Below, piece by piece: positions 8,172 through 15,301 of a stretch of 32,695 nucleotides of DNA (position 1 is the first letter of the stretch; each line of letters begins with the position of its first letter). The DNA is taken from positions 1 through 32,695 of the IMG/VR virus record IMGVR_UViG_3300008110_000593; one strand, given 5' to 3'. The notes beneath the pieces were generated by a model. That model ran no database searches. It saw only the letters and a program-made list of their open reading frames with translations, and was not told where the DNA came from. The position numbers and the translations under genes were made by a program. Source of the stretch: a virus.

Positions 8172-8959
8172 AAGTAGGAATAATTGGAGTAGGCGCTGTT
8201 GGCAGTGCATGTAGAAAAGGTTTTGAATTATTAAGCCACGAAGTTAAAGTACACGATCCTAAATTTAATACTAAAATAGAGGACGTTATTGATACAGACA
8301 TTGTATACGTTTGTGTACCAACTCCAGAAAGCGAAGATGGTAGTTGTGACCTAAGTATTGTAAGACAAACTATAAATGAATTAGAAAAATTAGCATATGC
8401 GGGTGTTGTTGCATTAAAATCAACTAGCGTTCCTGGAACAACAGAAGAGCTAATAAGCAAAACTAATCTTAGAATATGCTTTGTTCCTGAATTTCTACGA
8501 GAAAGAAGTGCAGTAGAAGATTTTGTAGTCAATCACGATTTACTTGCTGTAGGATGTCATTCAACAGATGTGTTTGACGTAGTTGTTGCAAGTCACGGAT
8601 TTTTTCCTAAGAATAAAGTTATGCTTACTCCTACCGAAGCTGAAATACTAAAATACTACTCTAATGTGTTTAATGCTACACGAATTGTATTTGCAAATGC
8701 AATGTATGAAATCTGTCAAGCACTAGATGCAGACTACGATAAAATTAAAGATACATATCTAATTCGAAAAACTGCTAGTCCTGACTATCTAGATTGCAAT
8801 GAAAGAATGCGAGGGTATGGCGGCATGTGTTTGCCTAAAGATACAAAGGCCATTGACTCTTTAATTAAAAAATTAAATTTAAATTTAAAATTATTTGAAG
8901 CAGTTGACCAAGATAATACAAAGTTTAAAAAAACAGTATTTCCTGGAATGCGTCCGTGA
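8168..8959 (+). CDS. UDP-glucose 6-dehydrogenase-like protein, short form
   Basis: 263 aa against about 390-450 for cellular enzymes. Present are the NAD loop G-x-G-x-x-G (7-12), CVPTPESEDG (49-58), STSVPGTTEE (85-94), the PEFLRE segment (107-112), LKYYSNVFNA (161-170) with a conserved Lys and Asn, and the catalytic cysteine in GYGGMCLPKDTKA (Cys221). What is missing is the C-terminal UDP-binding Rossmann domain, so the chain stops soon after the central helix region. The expected reaction is oxidation of UDP-glucose (or a related NDP-hexose) to the uronic acid, but substrate binding must be handled differently or by a dimer. Starts at an ATGA overlap; ends at a GTGA overlap with the radical SAM gene. 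Confidence 0.85.
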   Translation: MKVGIIGVGAVGSACRKGFELLSHEVKVHDPKFNTKIEDVIDTDIVYVCVPTPESEDGSCDLSIVRQTINELEKLAYAGVVALKSTSVPGTTEELISKTNLRICFVPEFLRERSAVEDFVVNHDLLAVGCHSTDVFDVVVASHGFFPKNKVMLTPTEAEILKYYSNVFNATRIVFANAMYEICQALDADYDKIKDTYLIRKTASPDYLDCNERMRGYGGMCLPKDTKAIDSLIKKLNLNLKLFEAVDQDNTKFKKTVFPGMRP

Positions 8960-10509
8960 ATCCAAAAATTCTTTTAGTATATCCTAATCTTCCTTTAATG
9001 ATGGCTCCTGCTATCAGCATGGGGATTTTTAATGCAATATGCAAAAATGAAGGATGTGCAGTTGAAATTTTTGAAACTACACAGTACAGTGATGCATACT
9101 CTAATCGTCACATACGCATGACAGAAATTGGCGCTAATCGTCCTAACAAAGATGACGAAGTCAAAGATATGTTTCATATTCAGCCAACTAGTGAAATTGT
9201 TCCAAACTTTATAAATCATGTAAAAACTTTCAAACCTGACTTAATTTTAATGGGTGTGCAAGAAGATGTTTGGGGCATGTCTTTAACGCTGTTAGATGCA
9301 ATTAAAGATTTAAATGTTGATCATATCCTTGGCGGAGTGTTCCCTACAAGTGCTCCGCAGATAGTTTTAGGCAATCCTTTAGTAAAACGTATAGGTATGC
9401 ACGAAGGTGAAAATATTGTGCTAGAAGCCATAAATTGCCTTAAAAATGGTGATAGTCTAGATACTGTTGCAGGCACATGGTGGAAGGATCGATTTGGACT
9501 TGTTCATAAGAACCCCTTGCCTCAACTCTGCGACATTACTAAGGTAACACCTGACTTTACTTGTTTTGCTGATTATCGCTGGCAACGCCCTATGGGTGGA
9601 AAAATCTTCAAAAGAGCAGTATCAATGGAGACTTATAGAGGGTGTCCCTATAACTGCACATACTGCAATAGTCCTAACACAAGAAACTTTTCTAAGGCGG
9701 CTGGTACTGGCAACTTCATGCGGCGCAAGTGTGTTAAGACCATTGAGAGAGATTTACTCTACTACAAAGAGCTTTATGAGCCTGACCTTATAATGTTCCA
9801 AGATGACAGCTTTTTGGCCAGGCCGAAACGTGAAATCTTTGAATTTTGCGAGATGTGGAGCAAGTACAAAATACCATTTTGGTTCAACACTAGAATTGAG
9901 AACTGTGCTCCTGATGTACTGGCTGCACTCAAAGAAGCGGGTGTGTATCGTATGACATTTGGTCTTGAGAGTGGTAATGAGGAATATCGATCAACAGTGC
10001 TAAAACGTGCAGTGACCAACAAAAAGTACCTAGAATACTTTGATTATATCAATGAAAGCAACATACCATACAGCCTTAATGTAATCATAGGTATGCCGTT
10101 TGAAACTCGGAGCATGGTTTCGATGTTTCAACCATACCATGGTACAGATTTGAGGGCCATGGCAGTAGAAAATGGATTTTTACCTGAAAATTTCATCAAT
10201 GGTCAAGACAGCTCTGAGATGGGTGGTGGCTACCTCGATTCGTGGGCTCTTCGGATGCCACAGCCTTACCTTCAGCCTAATGAAGTGAAAGCACTCACTC
10301 GAACCTTTGCTCTTTATGCTCACTTTGGTCGCGAGCACTATGATGAAATTTACCGTGCAGAGACGGATGATGAGGTGTATAAACGCCTAATGACCCAGTA
10401 CCAACATGAATTCTTTGGGGATATTCAGCAAGGCGGCGCAGACCGGATTAACTCCAAGTACTGCGCCGTGCATGATGCATCAAGCACCTATAACTTTGTA
10501 ACTGCTTAG
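8956..10509 (+). CDS. B12-binding-type radical SAM protein, with probable internal deletion
   Basis: 517 aa, GTG start overlapping the upstream TGA as GTGA. Residues about 1-170 look like a cobalamin-binding Rossmann domain, but the usual D-x-H-x-x-G is VQEDVWGMSL with no His, so B12 may not be bound. CPYNCTYC (230-237) is the radical SAM C-x-x-x-C-x-x-C cluster motif, and TFGLESGNEE and VIIGMPFETR follow as expected. Directly after GMPFETRSMV (388) comes SMFQPYHGTDLR. In relatives a further helix and strand of roughly 20-30 residues normally separate these motifs, so an in-frame deletion near 10120 is likely. GC content rises from about 33-42% in the first third to about 50-60% in the last third. 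Function unknown; possibly C-methylation or another glycan-linked reaction. Confidence 0.83.
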   Translation: MNPKILLVYPNLPLMMAPAISMGIFNAICKNEGCAVEIFETTQYSDAYSNRHIRMTEIGANRPNKDDEVKDMFHIQPTSEIVPNFINHVKTFKPDLILMGVQEDVWGMSLTLLDAIKDLNVDHILGGVFPTSAPQIVLGNPLVKRIGMHEGENIVLEAINCLKNGDSLDTVAGTWWKDRFGLVHKNPLPQLCDITKVTPDFTCFADYRWQRPMGGKIFKRAVSMETYRGCPYNCTYCNSPNTRNFSKAAGTGNFMRRKCVKTIERDLLYYKELYEPDLIMFQDDSFLARPKREIFEFCEMWSKYKIPFWFNTRIENCAPDVLAALKEAGVYRMTFGLESGNEEYRSTVLKRAVTNKKYLEYFDYINESNIPYSLNVIIGMPFETRSMVSMFQPYHGTDLRAMAVENGFLPENFINGQDSSEMGGGYLDSWALRMPQPYLQPNEVKALTRTFALYAHFGREHYDEIYRAETDDEVYKRLMTQYQHEFFGDIQQGGADRINSKYCAVHDASSTYNFVTA

Positions 10510-10961
10510 AGCGAAGCGTCTTCCATACCGGCAACTCTGAGCTTAACTACGTTGGTAATTTGCCATTGTTTCTGGTCTAATGCCTTCAAAACACCAAGCC
10601 ATTTGTTACGAACAAGTGCAAACTCATTAATAATCTTTTCGTAGTCAACTACGTCACTTTCACCGTCAACATACTTCTCAACATCTCGACTGCTTAGTGC
10701 TCGTTGATAATTTTCTAGATATTTCTTAAAGTAAGAACTACGCAGTCTACGTAGTTCTATGTTCATATACTCTAAAATTGCCTCAATTTCTTGAAGTTGG
10801 TTGAATCTTTGTTCAACAATGCCGGGCATCTCTGCTGCGGCACGTTCAACATTGCCTTTGAGCTTAACTTCTTGTCGAGCCTGTACTAGTTCGTTTTCAA
10901 AATGCATAACTGCATCAGGAATCTTTGAAATATCACGAGATACTTCTGAATACCAACCCAT
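10506..10961 (-). CDS. uvsY: UvsY-like recombination mediator
   Basis: 151 aa from the ATG at 10961, which begins one base after the upstream stop (TAG-T-ATG). A GTG at 11000 would extend it into the neighbour and is not favoured. The start MGWYSEVSRDISKIPDAV and the charged, strongly helical body (HFENELVQARQEVKLKGNVE, then MPGIVEQRFNQLQEIEAILE) are characteristic of T4 UvsY. UvsY loads the UvsX recombinase on ssDNA coated by gp32. All three partners are adjacent here. The gene is convergent with the radical SAM gene, the two stop codons sharing TTAG at 10506-10509, with no terminator between them. Confidence 0.9.
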   Translation of the reverse strand: MGWYSEVSRDISKIPDAVMHFENELVQARQEVKLKGNVERAAAEMPGIVEQRFNQLQEIEAILEYMNIELRRLRSSYFKKYLENYQRALSSRDVEKYVDGESDVVDYEKIINEFALVRNKWLGVLKALDQKQWQITNVVKLRVAGMEDASL

Positions 10962-10962
10962 A

Positions 10963-11193
10963 CTAGTCCCAATCCATTTCTTCGTCAAGCACTCCGTCAC
11001 TGTCTAATTCTAGATAGTAATTAATTGCTTGATCGAGATAGGCACAACTGCCTATTGCCGAAGTTAACGTTTCTTCTGGTACACCGTAATCAGCACAGAG
11101 GTCGATAAATCTTTCAGCGGCTGCTTCTAGATTTTTCTTTTCTATGTACTCTTTAAATGTACCCCAGATATCAACGATTTGACTTTCATCCAT
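10963..11193 (-). CDS. Conserved small acidic hypothetical between uvsX and uvsY
   Basis: 76 aa from the ATG at 11193, which has a perfect GAGGAG ribosome site at the end of uvsX. A GTG at 11202 would overlap the uvsX stop but would sit inside that ribosome site, so it is rejected. The product is acidic and helical (starts MDESQIVDIWGTFKEYI, ends DGVLDEEMDWD). No known motif. Its fixed place between recombinase and mediator suggests a recombination-linked role, as inference from context only. Confidence 0.75.
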   Translation of the reverse strand: MDESQIVDIWGTFKEYIEKKNLEAAAERFIDLCADYGVPEETLTSAIGSCAYLDQAINYYLELDSDGVLDEEMDWD

Positions 11194-11198
11194 TAGTT

Positions 11199-12269
11199 TC
11201 ACTCCTCAGTAAACTCTTCGTTACCTACTACAGCTTCTGAGTTATTTACCAATGTGACCATTTTTTCATTGTACTCTGACATAATCAAATCAAGTTTAGG
11301 ACCGTCCCACTGCTTGCGATAATCAATATGTTCTTTACCAGACATGTCAACATACTTAAGACGATTGCCTTGTTTAACTAACAAGCCCTTTTTCTCAAAT
11401 AATTCAACTAGTCCACTGTAAGGATTCATTCCAGTCTCGTATGGAATTTTGACCTGCACCCCTTCAAAAGGTTTAGCATAACGAGTCTTCATTACTTTAC
11501 AACCAGCACGAATGCCCATTACGTCTGAGATCTTATTGCCATCTTCATCTTCTTTAAGTTTAAGTTTTTTCATAGCAACTACAATACTTGAAGCATAAAT
11601 GAAGCCTTGACCACCTGAAATTTTATCGTCGGGGTCAAACATGTCTTGACTTGCATACGTGTGATTAGTACAGACTAATCCAACGTTAGCATTACCTAGC
11701 ATGTTAACAGTGTTACGAACTAATGAAGTTAGTGCCTTAGGCTTACGGCCCATGTCACCTTTCATGTCACCTGCTTCAAACTGGTTAACATCAGTAGGTG
11801 TTAACAACATACCTAGTGAATCAATTACAAACAATACTTTAGGTCGATCTGCTTCGTCCATTGCTTTATAATCTTTCATGAACGTCGAAATAGTTTTTGC
11901 TACATCGTCGATCATTGCCATATTAAGTTTAAGCAACTTTTCTTCGCTGGTATCAACGCCAAGTGCGTGTAACCAACTTTCATCAAGAGCATTTTCTGAA
12001 TCAATTAAAACTACAAAAATGCCCTGAGCTTGTGCATCTTTTACAATATTACCTGAACAGAAATATGATTTTCCTGCACCGCTCTCACCTGCAAACACAG
12101 TTACCTTACCTAGCGGTACGCCTTTATGAAAGTCGCCGCTGATGAGGAAATTTAATGCGTATGATCCTGTTGAAATCCAATCAGTGGGATCATTAAATCC
12201 AGCACTCACGCCTGAGATACTTTTAGTTAAGTCCTTACGGAACTTACTAACATCAAAAGAATTAGCCAT
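11199..12269 (-). CDS. uvsX: UvsX RecA-like recombinase
   Basis: 356 aa. Walker A GESGAGKS (61-68), Walker B VLFVIDS (145-151) and the RecA-like core segments TNHTYAS and KISGGQGFIYASSIVV are all present, and the C-terminus is acidic (NSEAVVGNEEFTEE). The length is close to T4 UvsX (about 390 aa). It forms ATP-dependent filaments on ssDNA for strand exchange and recombination-dependent replication, with gp32 and UvsY encoded beside it. Ribosome site AGGAG lies 6 nt before the ATG. It is downstream of gp32 in the same transcript, with a hairpin between them. Confidence 0.95.
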   Translation of the reverse strand: MANSFDVSKFRKDLTKSISGVSAGFNDPTDWISTGSYALNFLISGDFHKGVPLGKVTVFAGESGAGKSYFCSGNIVKDAQAQGIFVVLIDSENALDESWLHALGVDTSEEKLLKLNMAMIDDVAKTISTFMKDYKAMDEADRPKVLFVIDSLGMLLTPTDVNQFEAGDMKGDMGRKPKALTSLVRNTVNMLGNANVGLVCTNHTYASQDMFDPDDKISGGQGFIYASSIVVAMKKLKLKEDEDGNKISDVMGIRAGCKVMKTRYAKPFEGVQVKIPYETGMNPYSGLVELFEKKGLLVKQGNRLKYVDMSGKEHIDYRKQWDGPKLDLIMSEYNEKMVTLVNNSEAVVGNEEFTEE

Positions 12270-12293
12270 ATTTTTCTCCTATTAAGCCAAGAT

Positions 12294-12327
12294 GGTAAAG
12301 CATGTACTTGCGTACAGAGGCCTTACC
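12294..12327 (-). other. GNRA-capped RNA hairpin between gp32 and uvsX
   Basis: Read on the minus strand: outer arm GGTAAGGC, CTC bulge, inner arm TGTAC, loop GCAA, inner arm GTACA, T bulge, outer arm GCTTTACC. That is 13 pairs including one G-U. The wobble pair is an A-C mismatch on the other strand and the loop is GNRA only in this sense, so the minus-strand RNA is the folded form. No U-tract follows, so it is not an intrinsic terminator. It could protect the gp32 mRNA end, be a processing site or limit uvsX translation. Confidence 0.65.
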
Positions 12328-12335
12328 TATTCTAA

Positions 12336-13304
12336 TTAACCGTTGTTTTGTCTTGAACGGATCATTGCTAGAATGTCCTGTGCGTTGCCGCCTGCGGCTT
12401 GTTTAGGTTCTGCTTTTGGAGCAGGAGTTGCCGTTTTTACAGGAGCACTAACTGGCTCGTCATCTGGGTCTGGAGTAACTGCTGATGGTGCAACAGGATC
12501 GCCAGTCTTAGAACTCATTCCGGCTGGGCGGAAGTATTGTCCCCAACGTTGCATGTCAAATGCTTCACCATCTACTGATGCTTCAAACATTTCTTTCATG
12601 ACCTTAAGCTCTACATCGCCTGGTTTCTTAGGCAAATAGTCGCTCATGTTAAACAACCCATTAGTATTAACTGCTGACATTTCTGCGTCAGTTAACGGAC
12701 GCTCACGACGTGCCCAACTTGAAGTTGAGTAGTCAGCGTAGCCACCTTTTGAAGTCTTGTTAAGACGGAAATCTACACCGTGTGTGAAGTCAGTTGGCAA
12801 TTCTTCCATGTCTGGATCCATCAATGCTTGTTTGATGATCTGGAAGATCTGAGGACCAATGATAAATCGTCGAATTGGATTCTCTGGTGTCTTGTCATCG
12901 GAGATTGGGTTGTCGACTACAAACCCTTGGAAGATGTAACTCTTTTTCTTCCAGTACTTACGACCCATGTCTTCAAGAGTTGGATCTTTGAACCACGCAC
13001 GAACCTCGTTAAGGATTGGACAGCTTTCACCATACATTTCCATACAAGGTACTTGTACTTGTACAGGACGTGAATCTGTCTCGCCTTTAACTCCCGCGAA
13101 CGGAAGTTTAATCATGAGACGCTCTGCCCAGAAAAATGTATTATTGGTGTTACCATCTGGAACGAAACGAAGCGTTGCGCTTTGTCCTTCTTTCATGTTC
13201 CAAAACGGATAGATTGCGTTGTCGCCGCCTGAACTTTGATTGTTACCGCTTGCACGGCCTTCTTGCTCTTTGAGCTTTGCTCTAATTTCTGATAATGATG
13301 CCAT
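12336..13304 (-). CDS. gp32: gp32-like single-stranded DNA-binding protein
   Basis: 322 aa. The N-terminus MASLSEIRAKLKEQEGRASG corresponds to the cooperativity segment. The core contains VPCMEMYGESCPILNEVRAW and the conserved C-terminal core segment AFDMQRWGQYFRP. Only two Cys (87 and 95) are seen where T4 gp32 has a His-Cys3 zinc site, so zinc binding is doubtful or uses other ligands. A Pro/Ala-rich linker (about 275-305) precedes a short NAQDILAMIRSRQ tail that is less acidic than T4's. Coats ssDNA for replication and recombination. Good ATAGGAGG ribosome site. A sigma70-like promoter about 60 nt upstream of the ATG fits early or middle expression. Confidence 0.93.
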   Translation of the reverse strand: MASLSEIRAKLKEQEGRASGNNQSSGGDNAIYPFWNMKEGQSATLRFVPDGNTNNTFFWAERLMIKLPFAGVKGETDSRPVQVQVPCMEMYGESCPILNEVRAWFKDPTLEDMGRKYWKKKSYIFQGFVVDNPISDDKTPENPIRRFIIGPQIFQIIKQALMDPDMEELPTDFTHGVDFRLNKTSKGGYADYSTSSWARRERPLTDAEMSAVNTNGLFNMSDYLPKKPGDVELKVMKEMFEASVDGEAFDMQRWGQYFRPAGMSSKTGDPVAPSAVTPDPDDEPVSAPVKTATPAPKAEPKQAAGGNAQDILAMIRSRQNNG

Positions 13305-13364
13305 AGTATGTGCCTCCTATAAATTTGCCTATGTGCTTTGTGCCTTTAATGTAGCACTGTGTAT

Positions 13365-13394
13365 ATAATAACACAATGTTACTTACCTTGTCAA
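13365..13394 (-). promoter_or_regulatory. Sigma70-type promoter upstream of gp32
   Basis: Minus strand: perfect -35 TTGACA (13394-13389), 18-bp spacer, -10 TATTAT (13370-13365, 5 of 6 matches). TTATTA at 17 bp is the alternative. An A-rich stretch precedes the -35. No late TAAATA octamer lies here. This separates the gp32-uvsX-uvsY operon from the late genes upstream. Confidence 0.6.
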
Positions 13395-13434
13395 GTTATT
13401 TTCTTGAAAAAACCTGACTAAAAAATCATCTAGC

Positions 13435-13743
13435 TTATCTTAAGCCAGCCAATTCTTTCATTCGTTGAAATTCAGGATCGAACTGTTGCGGTGACTGTTC
13501 CATTTGAAATTGTTCAAATGTTTGATTAATCCGTTCTATAAACTGCTTGGCTGGTTCTATGAACGACTCGCCATAATCTTTTTCGATAGCAGTAAGAACA
13601 GCAGTTTCACCTTTGGGGAACGTACCTGTGTTTCTGTCATATAAAGAGAGAACAAACTCTGTGACTGGCACTTTCTTCTCAAGGGTGATTTGGTCGTCAC
13701 CATTAGGATGTGGAACCTTGTCGCCTTTCTTTTTGCCTTGCAT
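13435..13743 (-). CDS. C-terminal domain of a split (frameshifted) structural/hypothetical protein
   Basis: 102 aa. It can be read from the ATG at 13743, but there is no Shine-Dalgarno sequence and the ATG lies in an A-run inside the upstream frame. It overlaps the 13557-15287 frame by 187 nt. The segment PVTEFVLSLYDRNTGTFPKG followed by ETAVLTAIEKDYGE looks like a compact domain that I associate with the C-terminal end of a longer marine-phage protein. One added base in the A5 run at 13743-13747 would fuse the two frames into a single 617-aa product. It is therefore probably not an independent gene, unless expressed by a -1 ribosomal shift or re-initiation. Confidence 0.6.
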   Translation of the reverse strand: MQGKKKGDKVPHPNGDDQITLEKKVPVTEFVLSLYDRNTGTFPKGETAVLTAIEKDYGESFIEPAKQFIERINQTFEQFQMEQSPQQFDPEFQRMKELAGLR

Positions 13744-15287
13744 TTTTGCTGTATGTAATGTGTCTTACTTTGTGTATCTAGTACTGCTTTTCTTGTAGCA
13801 CCAAATGCTTCAATAGAAGTTAACATAAATCCATTGCCTAAATCTTGTTGTCCAGTATCTTCTTTGGTATCATCACCTGATGATAATGCGCCTGCTTCTA
13901 AATCTTCAGCCCATGATTCAAAATCTTGGAATGCACCTTTGATTCTTTCAAGAGTTGATTTAACATCGTTGCCTTTGCCTTTGTCATGATCAATGCTATC
14001 TACTTGCATATTAGCAGTACCTTTAAGACCAAACTTCTTTGCAATCTGTTGTACTTCTGGAGTCTCTGGTAAGCGTTTTTCTTTAACGTAAGAATATAAA
14101 CACTCTAGTTCATTGCCGTTACACGAAGCTAAAACTCTTCCAGCGGCTGTCTTGTCGCGTGTTTGAGTAACAATGTGTTTTGCTAATATGGTTTTAGCAT
14201 CTTCTTCTTCTTTACTACCAAATATTGCATCACCGATTGCGCCAGCTGCTTGTCCAACACCTGATTTAAATTTGTCCCAAGTTGGGCCTTCACCTAATAA
14301 GTCATCTGGACCCAGTTCTTTTGCTTTCGTATGTTCGCTTACTAGTCTATAAATGTATGGAAATACATCTTTAAGTTCTTCATTAAATTGACGAATAGTT
14401 AATTGGTCAATCCAATTTTCTGCAACATCGCTAGGTACTTCTTCCATCACAGGCACTGTGAATCCAGCAACTGCTTCTTTATAATATGTTTCTCTTTGTA
14501 GTCCGTGTATGGCAGATTTTACTGTAACAATTCTTTCATTAACTGCATCTAGATAATCACTAAGACCTTCTGCCATTACACTTGAACGACCCATGTATGT
14601 TTTAAATTTCTTTAGCTTAGATAGTTCTTCGGATAAACTTGTAATGTGTGATCCAAAGTCATCAAATGGCTTGCCACCTTCGCCTACATGACGAGCCATT
14701 GCTCTTGCTCCGTTTAAGTGACGGTATGGATATTTGAATCTTTCACCTTCGGAGCTTTCAATATAGATGCTTTCAATGTGCTGTGTTCTACCAGCTGGCA
14801 TCACTTGATTAATAGGTTGGCTATGTTTTATAGCTAGTCGAGCATTGCCGACATCTTGGTAACTAGTTCTACTAGTACCATACATTTTAGATTCTACCAT
14901 TGTATCTTCTCCGGTCCGGTTTGTTGCGAGAAATTTATAATCTCTTTTATCTAGATTTGATTTTGTAATATTGCGAGTATCAAAATTTAGCAAACGCTTT
15001 CTGCTAAATTGACGTAATTCTTTTAAAAATTCATACCAATGTTGACGTGTTGCTGTATCTTCGTTTTCAGCAAAATCATCACTGTACATTACTGATATAG
15101 TTTTTTCGTCAAGACTAACACTTACTTTACCTAGGCTTCTATCACCTTCTTTATAATCAAAATCAAAGAAACGAGCCTCTTTTGGAACGTTAGTTACCTC
15201 ACCGCTATCATTACCAATAGTGATGGTGGGGAATCTTCCTCTAATCTTGTTGAATAATTCGTCTGCTATAAAATCTAGATTTTTCAT
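13557..15287 (-). CDS. Conserved hypothetical phage protein, probably frameshifted near its C-terminus
   Basis: Reads 576 aa from the ATG at 15287. The body (starts MKNLDFIADELFNKIRGRFP) looks like a real protein up to about residue 514 (...LDTQSKTHY). The last 61 residues (CKAKRKATRFHILMV onwards) are rich in K, R and S and correspond to another frame of the downstream domain gene, so they are probably artefactual. No enzyme motif was recognised. A segment with GVGQAAGAIGDAIFG is glycine/alanine-rich and may be membrane-active or a linker. The function is unknown; its place between terminase and gp32 suggests a virion or morphogenesis role. The ATG is 6 nt from a GATAAATA octamer, with no ribosome site. 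Confidence 0.72.
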   Translation of the reverse strand: MKNLDFIADELFNKIRGRFPTITIGNDSGEVTNVPKEARFFDFDYKEGDRSLGKVSVSLDEKTISVMYSDDFAENEDTATRQHWYEFLKELRQFSRKRLLNFDTRNITKSNLDKRDYKFLATNRTGEDTMVESKMYGTSRTSYQDVGNARLAIKHSQPINQVMPAGRTQHIESIYIESSEGERFKYPYRHLNGARAMARHVGEGGKPFDDFGSHITSLSEELSKLKKFKTYMGRSSVMAEGLSDYLDAVNERIVTVKSAIHGLQRETYYKEAVAGFTVPVMEEVPSDVAENWIDQLTIRQFNEELKDVFPYIYRLVSEHTKAKELGPDDLLGEGPTWDKFKSGVGQAAGAIGDAIFGSKEEEDAKTILAKHIVTQTRDKTAAGRVLASCNGNELECLYSYVKEKRLPETPEVQQIAKKFGLKGTANMQVDSIDHDKGKGNDVKSTLERIKGAFQDFESWAEDLEAGALSSGDDTKEDTGQQDLGNGFMLTSIEAFGATRKAVLDTQSKTHYIQQKCKAKRKATRFHILMVTTKSPLRRKCQSQSLFSLYMTETQVRSPKVKLLFLLLSKKIMASRS

Positions 15288-15293
15288 ATGTTG

Positions 15294-15301
15294 TATTTAT
15301 C
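15294..15301 (-). promoter_or_regulatory. Late promoter octamer GATAAATA before the 15287 gene
   Basis: GATAAATA followed by CAACAT and the ATG (6 nt). It overlaps the stop codon of the terminase gene (TGA inside TGATAAATA). Close enough that the transcript would be leaderless or nearly so. Confidence 0.6.

Noticed and set aside
8131-8532. 133-aa minus-strand open frame
   Set aside because: Lies wholly opposite the well-supported UDP-glucose dehydrogenase-like and epimerase genes; no ribosome site or promoter, and composition typical of an antisense shadow.
13391-13407. TCAAG...CTTGA as a terminator for the gene ending at 13435
   Set aside because: The stem is five pairs and the T-run lies before it, not after, on the transcribed strand.
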